A stretch of 64,000 nucleotides of DNA from Methylovirgula sp963708155 (GTDB taxonomy: Bacteria > Pseudomonadota > Alphaproteobacteria > Rhizobiales > Beijerinckiaceae). Each line of letters begins with the position of its first letter. Positions within the stretch are counted from its first letter, which is position 1. Position numbers and translations under genes: made by a program. The stretch spans positions 186,001-250,000 of the forward strand of contig OY970183.1 of NCBI GenBank assembly GCA_963708155.1, given 5' to 3'. Positions 7,385-15,323 of the stretch are shown here, one piece after another. Under the pieces are notes generated by a model, which searched no databases, was not told the DNA's origin, and worked only from the letters and a program-made list of their open reading frames with translations.

Positions 7385-9022
7385 TTAGCCGAACTGGTTC
7401 ATCGTGTTGTGGGCGCCACCGGCCTTGAGGGCCGCCTCGCCGGCGAAATATTCCTTGTGATCGTCGCCGATGTCGGAGCCGGCCATGTTCTGATGCTTCA
7501 CGCAGGCGATACCCTGACGAATCTCGGCCCGCTGAACATTCTTCACATAGCCAAGCATGGCCTGCTCGCCGAAATATTCCTTGGCGAGATTGTCGGTCGA
7601 CAGCGCCGCCGTGTGATAGGTCGGCAGCGTGATCAGATGGTGGAAGATGCCGGCGCGCTTGGCTGAATCGGCCTGGAACGTACGGATACGCTCGTCGGCC
7701 TCGATCGCCAAAGGCGTGTTGTCATATTCCGCCTTCATCAGCTCGGCGCGGTTGTACTGGCTCACATCCTTGCCGGCCTTCTTCATCGCGTCATAGACCT
7801 GCCAACGGAAGTTCAGCGTCCAGTTGAAGGACGGCGAATTGTTGTAGGTCAGCTTCGCGTTCGGGACCACTTCGCGGATGCGATCGACCATCTCGGCGAT
7901 CTGCTCGATATGCGGCTTCTCGGTCTCGATCCACAGCAGGTCGGCGCCGTTCTGCAGCGAGGTGATGCAGTCGAGCACGCAGCGGTCCACACCGGTGCCG
8001 GGGCGGAACTGGTAGAGGTTGCTCGCCAGCCGCTTCGGACGCAGCAGCTTGCCGTTGCGGTTGATGATGACGTCACCGTTGCGGGCATCGCCGGGCGCCA
8101 CTTCCTCGCAATCGAGGAAGCTGTTGTACTGATCGCCGAGATCGCCAGGCGTGTGGCTGACGGCGATCTGCTGCGTGAGGCCGGCGCCGAGCGAGTCGGT
8201 GCGGGTCACGATGACGCCGTCTTCGACGCCGAGTTCGAGGAAGGCGTGGCGACAGGCGCGGATCTTCGCCAGGAAGACCTCGTGCGGCACAGTCACCTTG
8301 CCGTCCTGGTGGCCGCACTGCTTCTCGTCGGAGACCTGGTTTTCGATCTGCAGGGCGCAGGCGCCCGCCTGGATCATCTTCTTGGCGAGCAGGTAGGTCG
8401 CCTCGGCATTGCCGAAGCCGGCGTCGATGTCGGCGATGATCGGCACGACGTGGGTCTGGAAGTTGTCGATCTTCTCGATCAACGCCTTTTCCTTCGCCGT
8501 GTCGCCTGCCTCGCGGGCGGCGTCGAGGCTGCGGAAGATGTCATTGAGTTCGCGCGCGTCCGCCTGACGCAGGAAGGTGTAGAGCTCCTCGATCAGGGCC
8601 GGCACCGAGGTCTTCTCGTGCATCGACTGATCCGGCAGCGGCCCGAACTGCGAGCGCAGCGCGGCGATCATCCAGCCGGAGAGGTACATGTAGCGGCGCT
8701 CGGTCGAGCCGAAGTGCTTCTTGATCGAAATCATCTTCTGCTGCGCGATGAAGCCATGCCAGACGCCGAGCGACTGGGTGTACTTCGTGCTGTCCGCGTC
8801 ATAGGCGGCCATGTCGGCGCGCATCACCGCGGCGGTGTAGCGGGCGATATCGAGGCCGGTCTTGAAGCGGTTCTGCAAGCGCATGCGCGCCACAGCTTCG
8901 GCGCCGATGCCGTTCCAGGTCGGCTTGTCCTTGAGGAGCGCTTCAGCCGCCTCAATCTCGCTTTGATAGGACGCAGGCCCCTGAAGGGCCGCGTCGCCGA
9001 CCCCGCGCGGTTGAAAGTTCAT
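7385..9022 (-). CDS. aceA: Isocitrate lyase
   Basis: Glyoxylate-shunt enzyme that cleaves isocitrate to succinate and glyoxylate; cytosolic. About 545 residues, the longer ICL subtype. Visible landmarks are VPIIADIDAGFGNAEATYLL (phosphoenolpyruvate-mutase-superfamily metal-binding region), the signature DEKQCGHQDGKVTVPHE with the catalytic Cys-Gly-His, IVTRTDSLGAGL, and YNNSPSFNWTL. I chose the ATG at 9022 (MNFQPRGVGD) rather than the upstream TTG/ATG candidates because homologues begin near here and the divergent promoter region needs the space. It is transcribed divergently from an ScfR/RamB-type regulator whose usual targets are glyoxylate-cycle genes. No malate synthase gene is in the window. 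Confidence 0.95.
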   Translation of the reverse strand: MNFQPRGVGDAALQGPASYQSEIEAAEALLKDKPTWNGIGAEAVARMRLQNRFKTGLDIARYTAAVMRADMAAYDADSTKYTQSLGVWHGFIAQQKMISIKKHFGSTERRYMYLSGWMIAALRSQFGPLPDQSMHEKTSVPALIEELYTFLRQADARELNDIFRSLDAAREAGDTAKEKALIEKIDNFQTHVVPIIADIDAGFGNAEATYLLAKKMIQAGACALQIENQVSDEKQCGHQDGKVTVPHEVFLAKIRACRHAFLELGVEDGVIVTRTDSLGAGLTQQIAVSHTPGDLGDQYNSFLDCEEVAPGDARNGDVIINRNGKLLRPKRLASNLYQFRPGTGVDRCVLDCITSLQNGADLLWIETEKPHIEQIAEMVDRIREVVPNAKLTYNNSPSFNWTLNFRWQVYDAMKKAGKDVSQYNRAELMKAEYDNTPLAIEADERIRTFQADSAKRAGIFHHLITLPTYHTAALSTDNLAKEYFGEQAMLGYVKNVQRAEIRQGIACVKHQNMAGSDIGDDHKEYFAGEAALKAGGAHNTMNQFG

Positions 9023-9136
9023 GTCGATTGATCCCTTGGCAACGAAAAAACCTGCTGCGTTTGTACGCGAAACGCCGCGGGTCACAAGCTCTTTAGCAGA
9101 AAACTTGTCACACTTTACAGGAATATCGTGTATATG

Positions 9137-9151
9137 TGTAAGAACCTTACA
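9137..9151. promoter_or_regulatory. Candidate operator palindrome between aceA and its regulator
   Basis: Inverted repeat TGTAAG-N3-CTTACA, 17 bases upstream of the regulator's ATG, inside the 146-base divergent intergenic region. A related half site (TTTACA) lies near 9114-9119. Its position fits autoregulation and control of aceA by the XRE-type regulator. The role is inferred from symmetry and location. Confidence 0.45.
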
Positions 9152-9168
9152 TAGCGCAAGGACTGGAC

Positions 9169-10566
9169 ATGACCACCTCCGGCACCCGCTCGATTTTCAT
9201 GGGACCGCGCCTGCGACGGCTTCGGCGCGAGCTGGGGCTGACCCAGGCGGATATGGCGGCCGATCTCGAAATTTCCGCCCCCTACGTCGCGCTTCTGGAG
9301 CGCAACCAGCGGCCGGTGACGGCGGACATGCTGCTGCGTCTCGCCCGCACCTACAAGATCGACCTTGCCGATCTCGCCGGCGACGGCGGGGCCGAGCACA
9401 CGGCGCGGATGCAATCCATCCTGAAGGATCCGATGTTTTCCGACATCGATCTCCCGGCGCTCGAAATCAGCGACCTTGCCGTCAGCTATCCGGGGATGAC
9501 CGAGGCCTTCCTTCGGCTCTACACGGCCTATCGCGAAGAACAGCTTGCGCTGGCGGAGCAAAGGGCGCCGCTGGTGAAGGGCGCGGGGCCGGCCTCGCGT
9601 CAGGGCAAGCCCGACGCCAATGATCCCGTCGCCGACGTCCGCCGGTTTCTCGCTGCACGCCGCAACAATTTCGCCAATCTCGACGATGCGGCGGAACATC
9701 TCGCGCTGACGCCTTCCGGGCCGGCCGGGTTCATCGAACGGCTTCGCCTTCGCCACAACCTTCAGGTCCGTTATCTGCCGCCCAGTGTCATGCTCGGGTC
9801 GGTCCGGCGTCTGGACCTGCACCACAGACAGCTCCTGCTCGAGGACTCGCTCGATACCGCGAGCCTCAACTTCGAGCTGGCCAAGCAGCTTGCCTATCTT
9901 GAACTGGAAGATGAGATCGATGCGGCGCTGGACGCCGGCAAGTTCGCGAGCAAGAGCGCCCAGTTGCTGGCGCGCCGCGCCCTCGCAGCTTACGGCGCCG
10001 CCGCGATCATCATGCCCTATTCCGCCTTTGCAAAGGCCGTCGACACGCGCCGTTACGATCTGGAAGCGCTTGCGCGTCAATTCGGCACCAGCTTCGAGCA
10101 GACCGCCCATCGCATCACGACCTTGCAGAGGCCGGGTTTCGAGAAGGTCCCGTTCTTTCTGATCCGTGTCGATCCGGCCGGCAACGTCTCCAAGCTGCTC
10201 GACGGTGCCGGCTTCCCGTTCGCCAAACAGGGAGGCGCCTGCCCGCTGTGGTCGGTTCATGGAATCTTCAAGACGCCGCGCCAGATCGTCACGCAATGGC
10301 TGGAATTGCCCGATGGCCAGCGATTCTTTTCGATCGCACGCACGGTGACGGCGGGCGGCGGCTCGTTCGGCGCGGCGCGCGTGGAGCGGGCCATTGCGAT
10401 CGGCTGCGCGGCCGAGCACGCGGGGCAGTTGATCTACACCGGCGGCGGACAGGGACTGCGCGCCGACGAGCCAACACCCATCGGCGTCTCATGCCGTGTC
10501 TGTCACCGGCCCAAATGCGCGGCACGCTCAGCGCCTCCCGATCGGGCGCGAAATCCTTCCCGATGA
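9169..10566 (+). CDS. XRE-family regulator with ImmA-like and DUF2083 domains (ScfR/RamB type, short-chain fatty acyl metabolism)
   Basis: 465-residue cytosolic regulator. The N-terminal HTH reads LRRLRRELGLTQADMAADL with recognition-helix region ISAPYVALLERNQRPV (residues about 12-55). The middle has the ImmA-like segment LQVRYLPP through LELAKQL-type helices, but the usual HExxH is degenerate. The C-terminal half carries the DUF2083 signature (FEQTAHRITTLQRPG, RVDPAGNVSKLLDGAGFPF, CPLWSVHGIFKTPRQI) and ends in a cysteine cluster SCRVCHRPKCAA. Relatives control isocitrate lyase and propionate or acetate genes in response to acyl-CoA. Divergence from aceA with a shared palindromic intergenic region supports that target. 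Confidence 0.88.
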   Translation: MTTSGTRSIFMGPRLRRLRRELGLTQADMAADLEISAPYVALLERNQRPVTADMLLRLARTYKIDLADLAGDGGAEHTARMQSILKDPMFSDIDLPALEISDLAVSYPGMTEAFLRLYTAYREEQLALAEQRAPLVKGAGPASRQGKPDANDPVADVRRFLAARRNNFANLDDAAEHLALTPSGPAGFIERLRLRHNLQVRYLPPSVMLGSVRRLDLHHRQLLLEDSLDTASLNFELAKQLAYLELEDEIDAALDAGKFASKSAQLLARRALAAYGAAAIIMPYSAFAKAVDTRRYDLEALARQFGTSFEQTAHRITTLQRPGFEKVPFFLIRVDPAGNVSKLLDGAGFPFAKQGGACPLWSVHGIFKTPRQIVTQWLELPDGQRFFSIARTVTAGGGSFGAARVERAIAIGCAAEHAGQLIYTGGGQGLRADEPTPIGVSCRVCHRPKCAARSAPPDRARNPSR

Positions 10567-10568
10567 CT

Positions 10569-12173
10569 TCAGGACTTCGAGCGTCCCGTTCGGGTTCTCT
10601 GCGGATTGACGGTTCTTGATGTCCTGGCTTTGGCAGGAGCCTCCACGCGCCGTGTCTTTCGCGAAGGCGACGGGTCAGGCCTTGAAGTCTTCGTGTCCTT
10701 GAACTCCTCCGCGACGCGGCGGATGGCTTCGCGAATTTCGTCTTCGTTCAGCGCCGCATAGCCCAATATGATCGAGCGATCCCTGAAGCGGCTGGCGTTG
10801 CCATATTCAAACGCGGCCGCCGACAAGAGCGGGTAAAAGCCGACGCCGCACGTCAACGCCCGGCGTTGCAACTCTTCCGGCGTCGATAGATCGTCGGGAA
10901 TCCTCCACATCATATGCATGCCGCATTCGGCGCCCGAGAGCGTGCTTCCGGGAAAGTGCGCGTTGATCTCTTCGATCAACGCATCTCTCGCGGACATGTA
11001 CGAACGGCGAATGCGTCTCAGATGCCTGAGAAAGGCGCCTTGCTTGATGAAATCGGCGATGACCGCCTGCTCCAGCCACGGCGCGCAATTGTCCAGCAAG
11101 GCTTTGACGATTCGCGCCTGTTCAGCCAGATGATGCGGAACGACCAGATAGCCAATCCGGATCCCCGCCCCGATCGATTTGGAAAACGTGCCCAGATAGA
11201 TCACCTGATCTTTTCGATCCAAACCCGCGAGCGCAATCAGCGGTGGCCCGTCGTAACGAAAGTCGCTGTCGTAATCGTCTTCAATAATGTAGCTGCCGGT
11301 CCGGTAAGCCCAATCGAGCAGGCGCAACCGCCGATCGAGGCTCAACGTGTAGCCGGTCGGGAACTGATGCGACGGCGTGACGTAAATCAGGTTGCCGACA
11401 AAGTTCTCAAGCTGGGCAACGTCCAGACCGTTTTCATCGACCTGGATGGGATGGATGCGCGCGCCATAACTGCTGAACAGGAACGCCGCGCCCTGATATG
11501 ACGGATTCTCCACGGCCACCGTGGATTGCTGCGTTCCTGTCAGGAAGACACGGGCCAGCAGATTCAAAGCGCCCTGAATCCCCGCCGTTATGAGGATTTG
11601 ATCGGGCGTGGCATCTATGCCGCGCGTGGCTCTCAAATGATCGGCAATCGCTTCGCGCAAGGCAAAAAGCCCGCGCGGATCGCCATATTCGGTCATCGCG
11701 CCGCGCGCATAGGCGAGGTGCCGCGCGATGGACCTTTGCCAAAACTGGGTCGGGAAGCTCCGCGGGTTGGGACGTCCAACGAAGAAATCATATTTGGGAC
11801 GCTGCGACCGGTCTTTCCAAAGTTCCGGAGAGCGGCCGGCGAAGCTCGGGATCTTCCCCAGCCGAATGCGGGCGCCGGGCGATATGGTTTCCGAGCGAGC
11901 ATTGCGCACGAGAACGCTCGCATCTGGAAGGCGCGCGTTGACAAAGGTTCCGGCTTTTACCCTGGAAGATACATAACCTTCGGCGAGCAAACGCTCGTAA
12001 GCGAGCGTGACGGTAATTCTGGCGATACCAAGCTGCTCCGCGACGCTTCGCGACGAAGGCAGTCTTTCTCCGGCCTTGAGTTTCCCGCTCAAGATCATCT
12101 GGCGGATAATCTCGTAAAGCTGCAACTGCAGCGGCTTGTCATCCGTCCTATCGATCGAAATTATGAATTCCAT
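10569..12173 (-). CDS. MocR/PdxR-type GntR regulator with aminotransferase domain
   Basis: Transcriptional regulator built from an N-terminal winged-helix GntR domain (PLQLQLYEIIRQMILSG, RLPSSRSVAEQLGIARITV) and a C-terminal fold-type I aminotransferase-like domain that binds PLP. The PLP-domain hallmarks are DQILITAGIQGALNLLARVF, YVTPSHQFPTGYTLS, YIIEDDYDSDFRYDG and the Schiff-base region YLGTFSKSIGAGIRIGYLV with the Lys. I chose the ATG at 12173 (MEFIISIDRT); the frame is open further upstream but without family similarity. A basic Arg/Lys-rich tail of about 35 residues follows the aminotransferase domain. It is divergent from the ABM-like zinc-ribbon gene, a plausible target. Its 3' end nearly abuts the ScfR-type gene. 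Confidence 0.88.
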   Translation of the reverse strand: MEFIISIDRTDDKPLQLQLYEIIRQMILSGKLKAGERLPSSRSVAEQLGIARITVTLAYERLLAEGYVSSRVKAGTFVNARLPDASVLVRNARSETISPGARIRLGKIPSFAGRSPELWKDRSQRPKYDFFVGRPNPRSFPTQFWQRSIARHLAYARGAMTEYGDPRGLFALREAIADHLRATRGIDATPDQILITAGIQGALNLLARVFLTGTQQSTVAVENPSYQGAAFLFSSYGARIHPIQVDENGLDVAQLENFVGNLIYVTPSHQFPTGYTLSLDRRLRLLDWAYRTGSYIIEDDYDSDFRYDGPPLIALAGLDRKDQVIYLGTFSKSIGAGIRIGYLVVPHHLAEQARIVKALLDNCAPWLEQAVIADFIKQGAFLRHLRRIRRSYMSARDALIEEINAHFPGSTLSGAECGMHMMWRIPDDLSTPEELQRRALTCGVGFYPLLSAAAFEYGNASRFRDRSIILGYAALNEDEIREAIRRVAEEFKDTKTSRPDPSPSRKTRRVEAPAKARTSRTVNPQRTRTGRSKS

Positions 12174-12347
12174 CGGCCGTCCTCGATTGGACGTGTCACC
12201 GCCGCCACGGCGTCTAAACGCCGACGAGATTTGGATCGCAAATCTGGATTCATCAAATTTGTCGAAAGTGGCGCTACCGATAGACCACACTATTTCCGAT
12301 GATCTCCAGGCAGTCAATCAGGCTGCTCTGCGTGATCGGTGACTCAA

Positions 12348-12860
12348 ATGTCCATTTATCTCAGCATGCAGCGCGTTCAATTCTCGAGCCCCGACGGATA
12401 CGAGAAATTCAAGGTCATCTTTGCCGATACGCGCAATCACCTGATGAAACTTGCGGGCTTTCTGCATCTGACATGGTGGGTCCACCCGGAAGACCCGACG
12501 TGGTTCAACGAAGTCAGCTTCTGGCTCAACCGCGAGTCGCTGCGCGACTGGCACATGGATATTTATCACAAGCACGCAAAAGAATGGGCCGCCCGCGGGG
12601 CGATCATGGAAGACATCATCACGAATTTTGAACTACAGGGCACCCGCCTGTTGAGAGTTTGTCCCTGTTGCGGGCTGGTCGAGGATAAAGCCTTCGATCT
12701 GAACCTCGAACAAAAGACTTTGGCGGAGCCCTGCCCGAAGTGCAATTTCACCTTCCCGGTCATGGCCCCGACGCCAAGCAGTTTTGCAGTCTTTAAAGAC
12801 GTCGCCTTGTCGCCGGAAACTCCCGCGCCGGTCGAAGTCAAAAGCAAGGTTCCGGCTTAG
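12348..12860 (+). CDS. ABM-like dimeric alpha/beta-barrel protein with C-terminal zinc ribbon
   Basis: About 170 residues. The first half (MSIYLSMQRVQF, then LAGFLHLTWWVHPEDPTWFN and SFWLNRESLRDWHMDIYHKH) has the pattern of antibiotic-biosynthesis-monooxygenase/ferredoxin-like barrel proteins. The second half carries two Cys pairs, CPCCG and CPKCN, about 30 residues apart, a likely treble-clef or zinc-ribbon knuckle. A Pro/Val-rich tail ends at 12860. The start could also be GTG 12339 in the same frame; neither has a strong Shine-Dalgarno. The gene is divergent from a MocR regulator and precedes a PP2C-kinase gene by about 70 bases. I do not recognise a characterised homologue. A redox, monooxygenase or metal-sensing role is inference. 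Confidence 0.7.
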   Translation: MSIYLSMQRVQFSSPDGYEKFKVIFADTRNHLMKLAGFLHLTWWVHPEDPTWFNEVSFWLNRESLRDWHMDIYHKHAKEWAARGAIMEDIITNFELQGTRLLRVCPCCGLVEDKAFDLNLEQKTLAEPCPKCNFTFPVMAPTPSSFAVFKDVALSPETPAPVEVKSKVPA

Positions 12861-12928
12861 CTGTATAAAACGCGCCTGTTGGCTTCGCTCCCTTGCCGCT
12901 GATTCCATGGCGTGCTTGAATATCCCGC

Positions 12929-14626
12929 GTGAGCGCGCGGGGCCAGCTTGAGATCGCGGCGGGATTTGCCACCCGCGCCGGCAAGCGCGCGAACAGTCAG
13001 GATTTCGGCCAAGACTTTGGCACTGTCGATATCGGCACGGCATCCGAGAAGGCTGTGCAAGGGATCGTTGCGGTCGTCGCCGATGGCGCTGGCGGTGCGC
13101 AGGGCGGCCGCACCGCCTCCGAACTCGCAGTTCGGAGCTTCCTCGAAGGCTATCGTTCGCAGAGGGAACTGATCGGCGTCGGCGCCACGGCGATGAAGTC
13201 CCTCGACGCCTATAATCTCTGGCTCAATGGCCAGTCGCGGTCTGACCCGGCGCTCGCGGGCGCCACGACGACCTTCACCGCCGCAGTGCTTCTCGGCCGC
13301 ACCGCCACGATCCTTCATGTGGGCGACAGCCGCGCCTGGCATCTGCGCGCCGGCGAGCTGACGCTGTTGACGGACGATCATACCAGTGCGCAGGCCCATG
13401 CCGCGCCGAAACTGCTGCGCGCCGTCGGCCTCGAACCAAGCCTTCGGCTGGATATCAAGACGCGGCGTCTCGAGGCACAAGACCGACTTCTGCTGACGAC
13501 GAAAGGCGTTCACGCCTTTCTTTCAGCCAGCGAGCTCCTGCGGCTGCTTGGTCAGCGAGGCGCCCCTCAGGCCGACGCCGACGCGATCGTCGAGGCCGCA
13601 ATCGCGGCCGGCAGCGACGAGGATGCCACCGCCCTCGTGATCGACATCACCTCCGTCCCCGCGCCGGATTACAACGTGATCGCCACGGCGATGGAAACGC
13701 TGCCGATCAGGCCCATGCCCGCGGTCGGCGACACGATCGACGGATTCAAGCTCGTCCGCGTCCTCGCCCAGAGAAAAATCGGCCGGCTCTTTCTGGCGAC
13801 GGATAACGGCCGATGGGCGGTCCTGAAATTCCCTGATCCCGCATCGGTCAATGAACTCGAGCGCACGCAGTTCATGCGCGAAGTTTTCCTCGGCCAGCAT
13901 ATCGCGCATCCGAACGTCGGCGCGTCGCTGCTGCTGCCTGAGGGACGCCAGAGCCGGCTCTATGTCGCCATGCCCTATTACAAAGGCGAGACATTGGAAG
14001 ATCGGCTAAGGCGCGACGGCCCCATGAAGGTCGAAGACGCGATCCCTATTGCGATCAAAGCCGCTCAGGGCCTTACGGCGCTTCACAAGGCCGGCGTGAC
14101 GCATCGTGATATCAAGCCGCAAAACATCATGCTGCTCGACAACGGCGAGGTGAAGCTGATCGACTTTGGCGTCGCGCACCTGCCGCGTATTGAAGATGGC
14201 GAGGAATCGTCAACACCCGGCACGCTCGACTACATGGCACCGGAGCTGTTTCGTGAGAACAGAGGCGATGCCTTGTCAGACCAATATGCGTTGGGGGTCA
14301 CCGTCTATCGCATGCTCTCGGGCAAGTACCCCTTCGGCGAAACGCCCCCCGGCGAGCGCCCGCTTTTTGGACCGGTCCCGCCGCTGTCAGCCTATCGCGA
14401 CGATGTCCCTGCCTGGCTCAACGCCGCAGTTTTGCGCGCGATTTCATTGCATCGCGACGATCGCTTCGGCGATGTGGAGGAATTCATCTTCGCGCTCAAG
14501 CACGCAAATCCTCGCGCGGCACCGCGGGAGTGGGAGCCGCTCATCAAACGAAACCCTTTGCTCTTCTGGCAGGTGCTTTGCGCGGTCTTGATTATTCTTC
14601 TCATTCTGAGCCTGCTCAGGAGATGA
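12929..14626 (+). CDS. Bifunctional PP2C-type phosphatase / Ser-Thr protein kinase, C-terminal membrane anchor
   Basis: 565-residue fusion. Residues about 1-240 are a PP2C domain: RANSQDFG, VVADGAGGAQGG, HVGDSRAWHLRAG and SDEDATALVID supply the metal-binding aspartates. Residues about 265-535 are a Hanks-type kinase: the glycine loop is degenerate (VLAQRKIGRLFLA), the ATP-binding Lys is in WAVLKFPD, the catalytic loop is THRDIKPQNIMLL, the DFG is LIDFGVA and the APE-like motif is YMAPELF. The protein ends in a hydrophobic helix (FWQVLCAVLIILLILSLL), so both domains would face the cytoplasm. The start is GTG 12929. Such phosphatase-kinase fusions occur next to nitrate/nitrite assimilation genes in other proteobacteria. 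Here the neighbours are an ABM-like protein, an EthD protein and a molybdopterin oxidoreductase. Its substrate is unknown. Confidence 0.88.
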   Translation: MSARGQLEIAAGFATRAGKRANSQDFGQDFGTVDIGTASEKAVQGIVAVVADGAGGAQGGRTASELAVRSFLEGYRSQRELIGVGATAMKSLDAYNLWLNGQSRSDPALAGATTTFTAAVLLGRTATILHVGDSRAWHLRAGELTLLTDDHTSAQAHAAPKLLRAVGLEPSLRLDIKTRRLEAQDRLLLTTKGVHAFLSASELLRLLGQRGAPQADADAIVEAAIAAGSDEDATALVIDITSVPAPDYNVIATAMETLPIRPMPAVGDTIDGFKLVRVLAQRKIGRLFLATDNGRWAVLKFPDPASVNELERTQFMREVFLGQHIAHPNVGASLLLPEGRQSRLYVAMPYYKGETLEDRLRRDGPMKVEDAIPIAIKAAQGLTALHKAGVTHRDIKPQNIMLLDNGEVKLIDFGVAHLPRIEDGEESSTPGTLDYMAPELFRENRGDALSDQYALGVTVYRMLSGKYPFGETPPGERPLFGPVPPLSAYRDDVPAWLNAAVLRAISLHRDDRFGDVEEFIFALKHANPRAAPREWEPLIKRNPLLFWQVLCAVLIILLILSLLRR

Positions 14627-14760
14627 AAGGGCCCGACTTCACTCGACATTGATAGGAAGCGTCACGATGGGCCTCGATATGCGGCGCCATGGCGTGTAAA
14701 GAAGCCTGTCCGCGGCGCGCCCGCGCAGGGAGGCCGCCGGTTTCGAGGGAGTCATCAGCT

Positions 14761-15066
14761 TTGAGCAAACTCATCGTCCTTTACAAAAAGCCTGCCGACC
14801 CGGCGCATTTCGACAAGCATTTCCGCGAAGTTCACGCTCCGCTCGCGCAGAAAATGCCGGGGCTTCGCGGCTATTCCTTCGGCCCGACGAGCACGCTCGA
14901 CGGCGGTGAAGGCGCATTCTTCTGGATGTTTATCGGCACGTTCGACAGCCTGAAGGCCATCAATGAGGCTCTGGCTTCACCGGCGGGGCAAGCTGTTGTC
15001 GCCGACATTCCGAACTATTATGCCGAGATGCCGACGATCCTTCACCTGGATTCGACAGAGAGCTGA
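14761..15066 (+). CDS. EthD-family small protein
   Basis: About 101 residues with the EthD ferredoxin-like fold: KLIVLYKKPADPAHFDKHF, the EVHAPLAQKMPGLRGY segment, and a central WMFIGTFDSLKAINEAL helix. I chose the TTG at 14761 (protein SKLIVLYKK), which has GAGGGAG about 9 bases upstream, over the ATG at 14689, which would add about 24 Arg-rich residues unlike the family. EthD proteins accompany monooxygenase or degradation systems, and several are ABM-like dimers. Two barrels of this type in one neighbourhood (with the gene at 12348) may not be coincidence. Function unknown. Confidence 0.8.
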   Translation: MSKLIVLYKKPADPAHFDKHFREVHAPLAQKMPGLRGYSFGPTSTLDGGEGAFFWMFIGTFDSLKAINEALASPAGQAVVADIPNYYAEMPTILHLDSTES

Positions 15067-15323
15067 GTTGCCGACCCTCGTCGGGCGAGCGCTCATACGC
15101 TGAAGATAACGCCGCGTCTCCACATACGAGGCGGCGCGGCCTGTGAACTTCCAATCGAGTTGTTCCGCTGAATATATAGCTGCGGCCATATCTGGCTTTT
15201 CAGCCGCGGCACTACGTAAATTTGCTTCGGCCAAACAAGAAAATCGTTCTATCCTCCCCAAAAGCGGGACTCGACAGGCTCGTTCAAGAGCCGCGCAAAG
15301 ATGAATGCTACGGAGGAGACGGG

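Noticed and set aside
5782..9031. Long antisense ORFs opposite the MFS (480 residues) and isocitrate lyase (373 residues) genes
   Set aside because: They are Asp/Gly/Arg/Ala-rich shadow frames typical of high-G+C DNA, with no domain similarity, and lie opposite well-supported genes.
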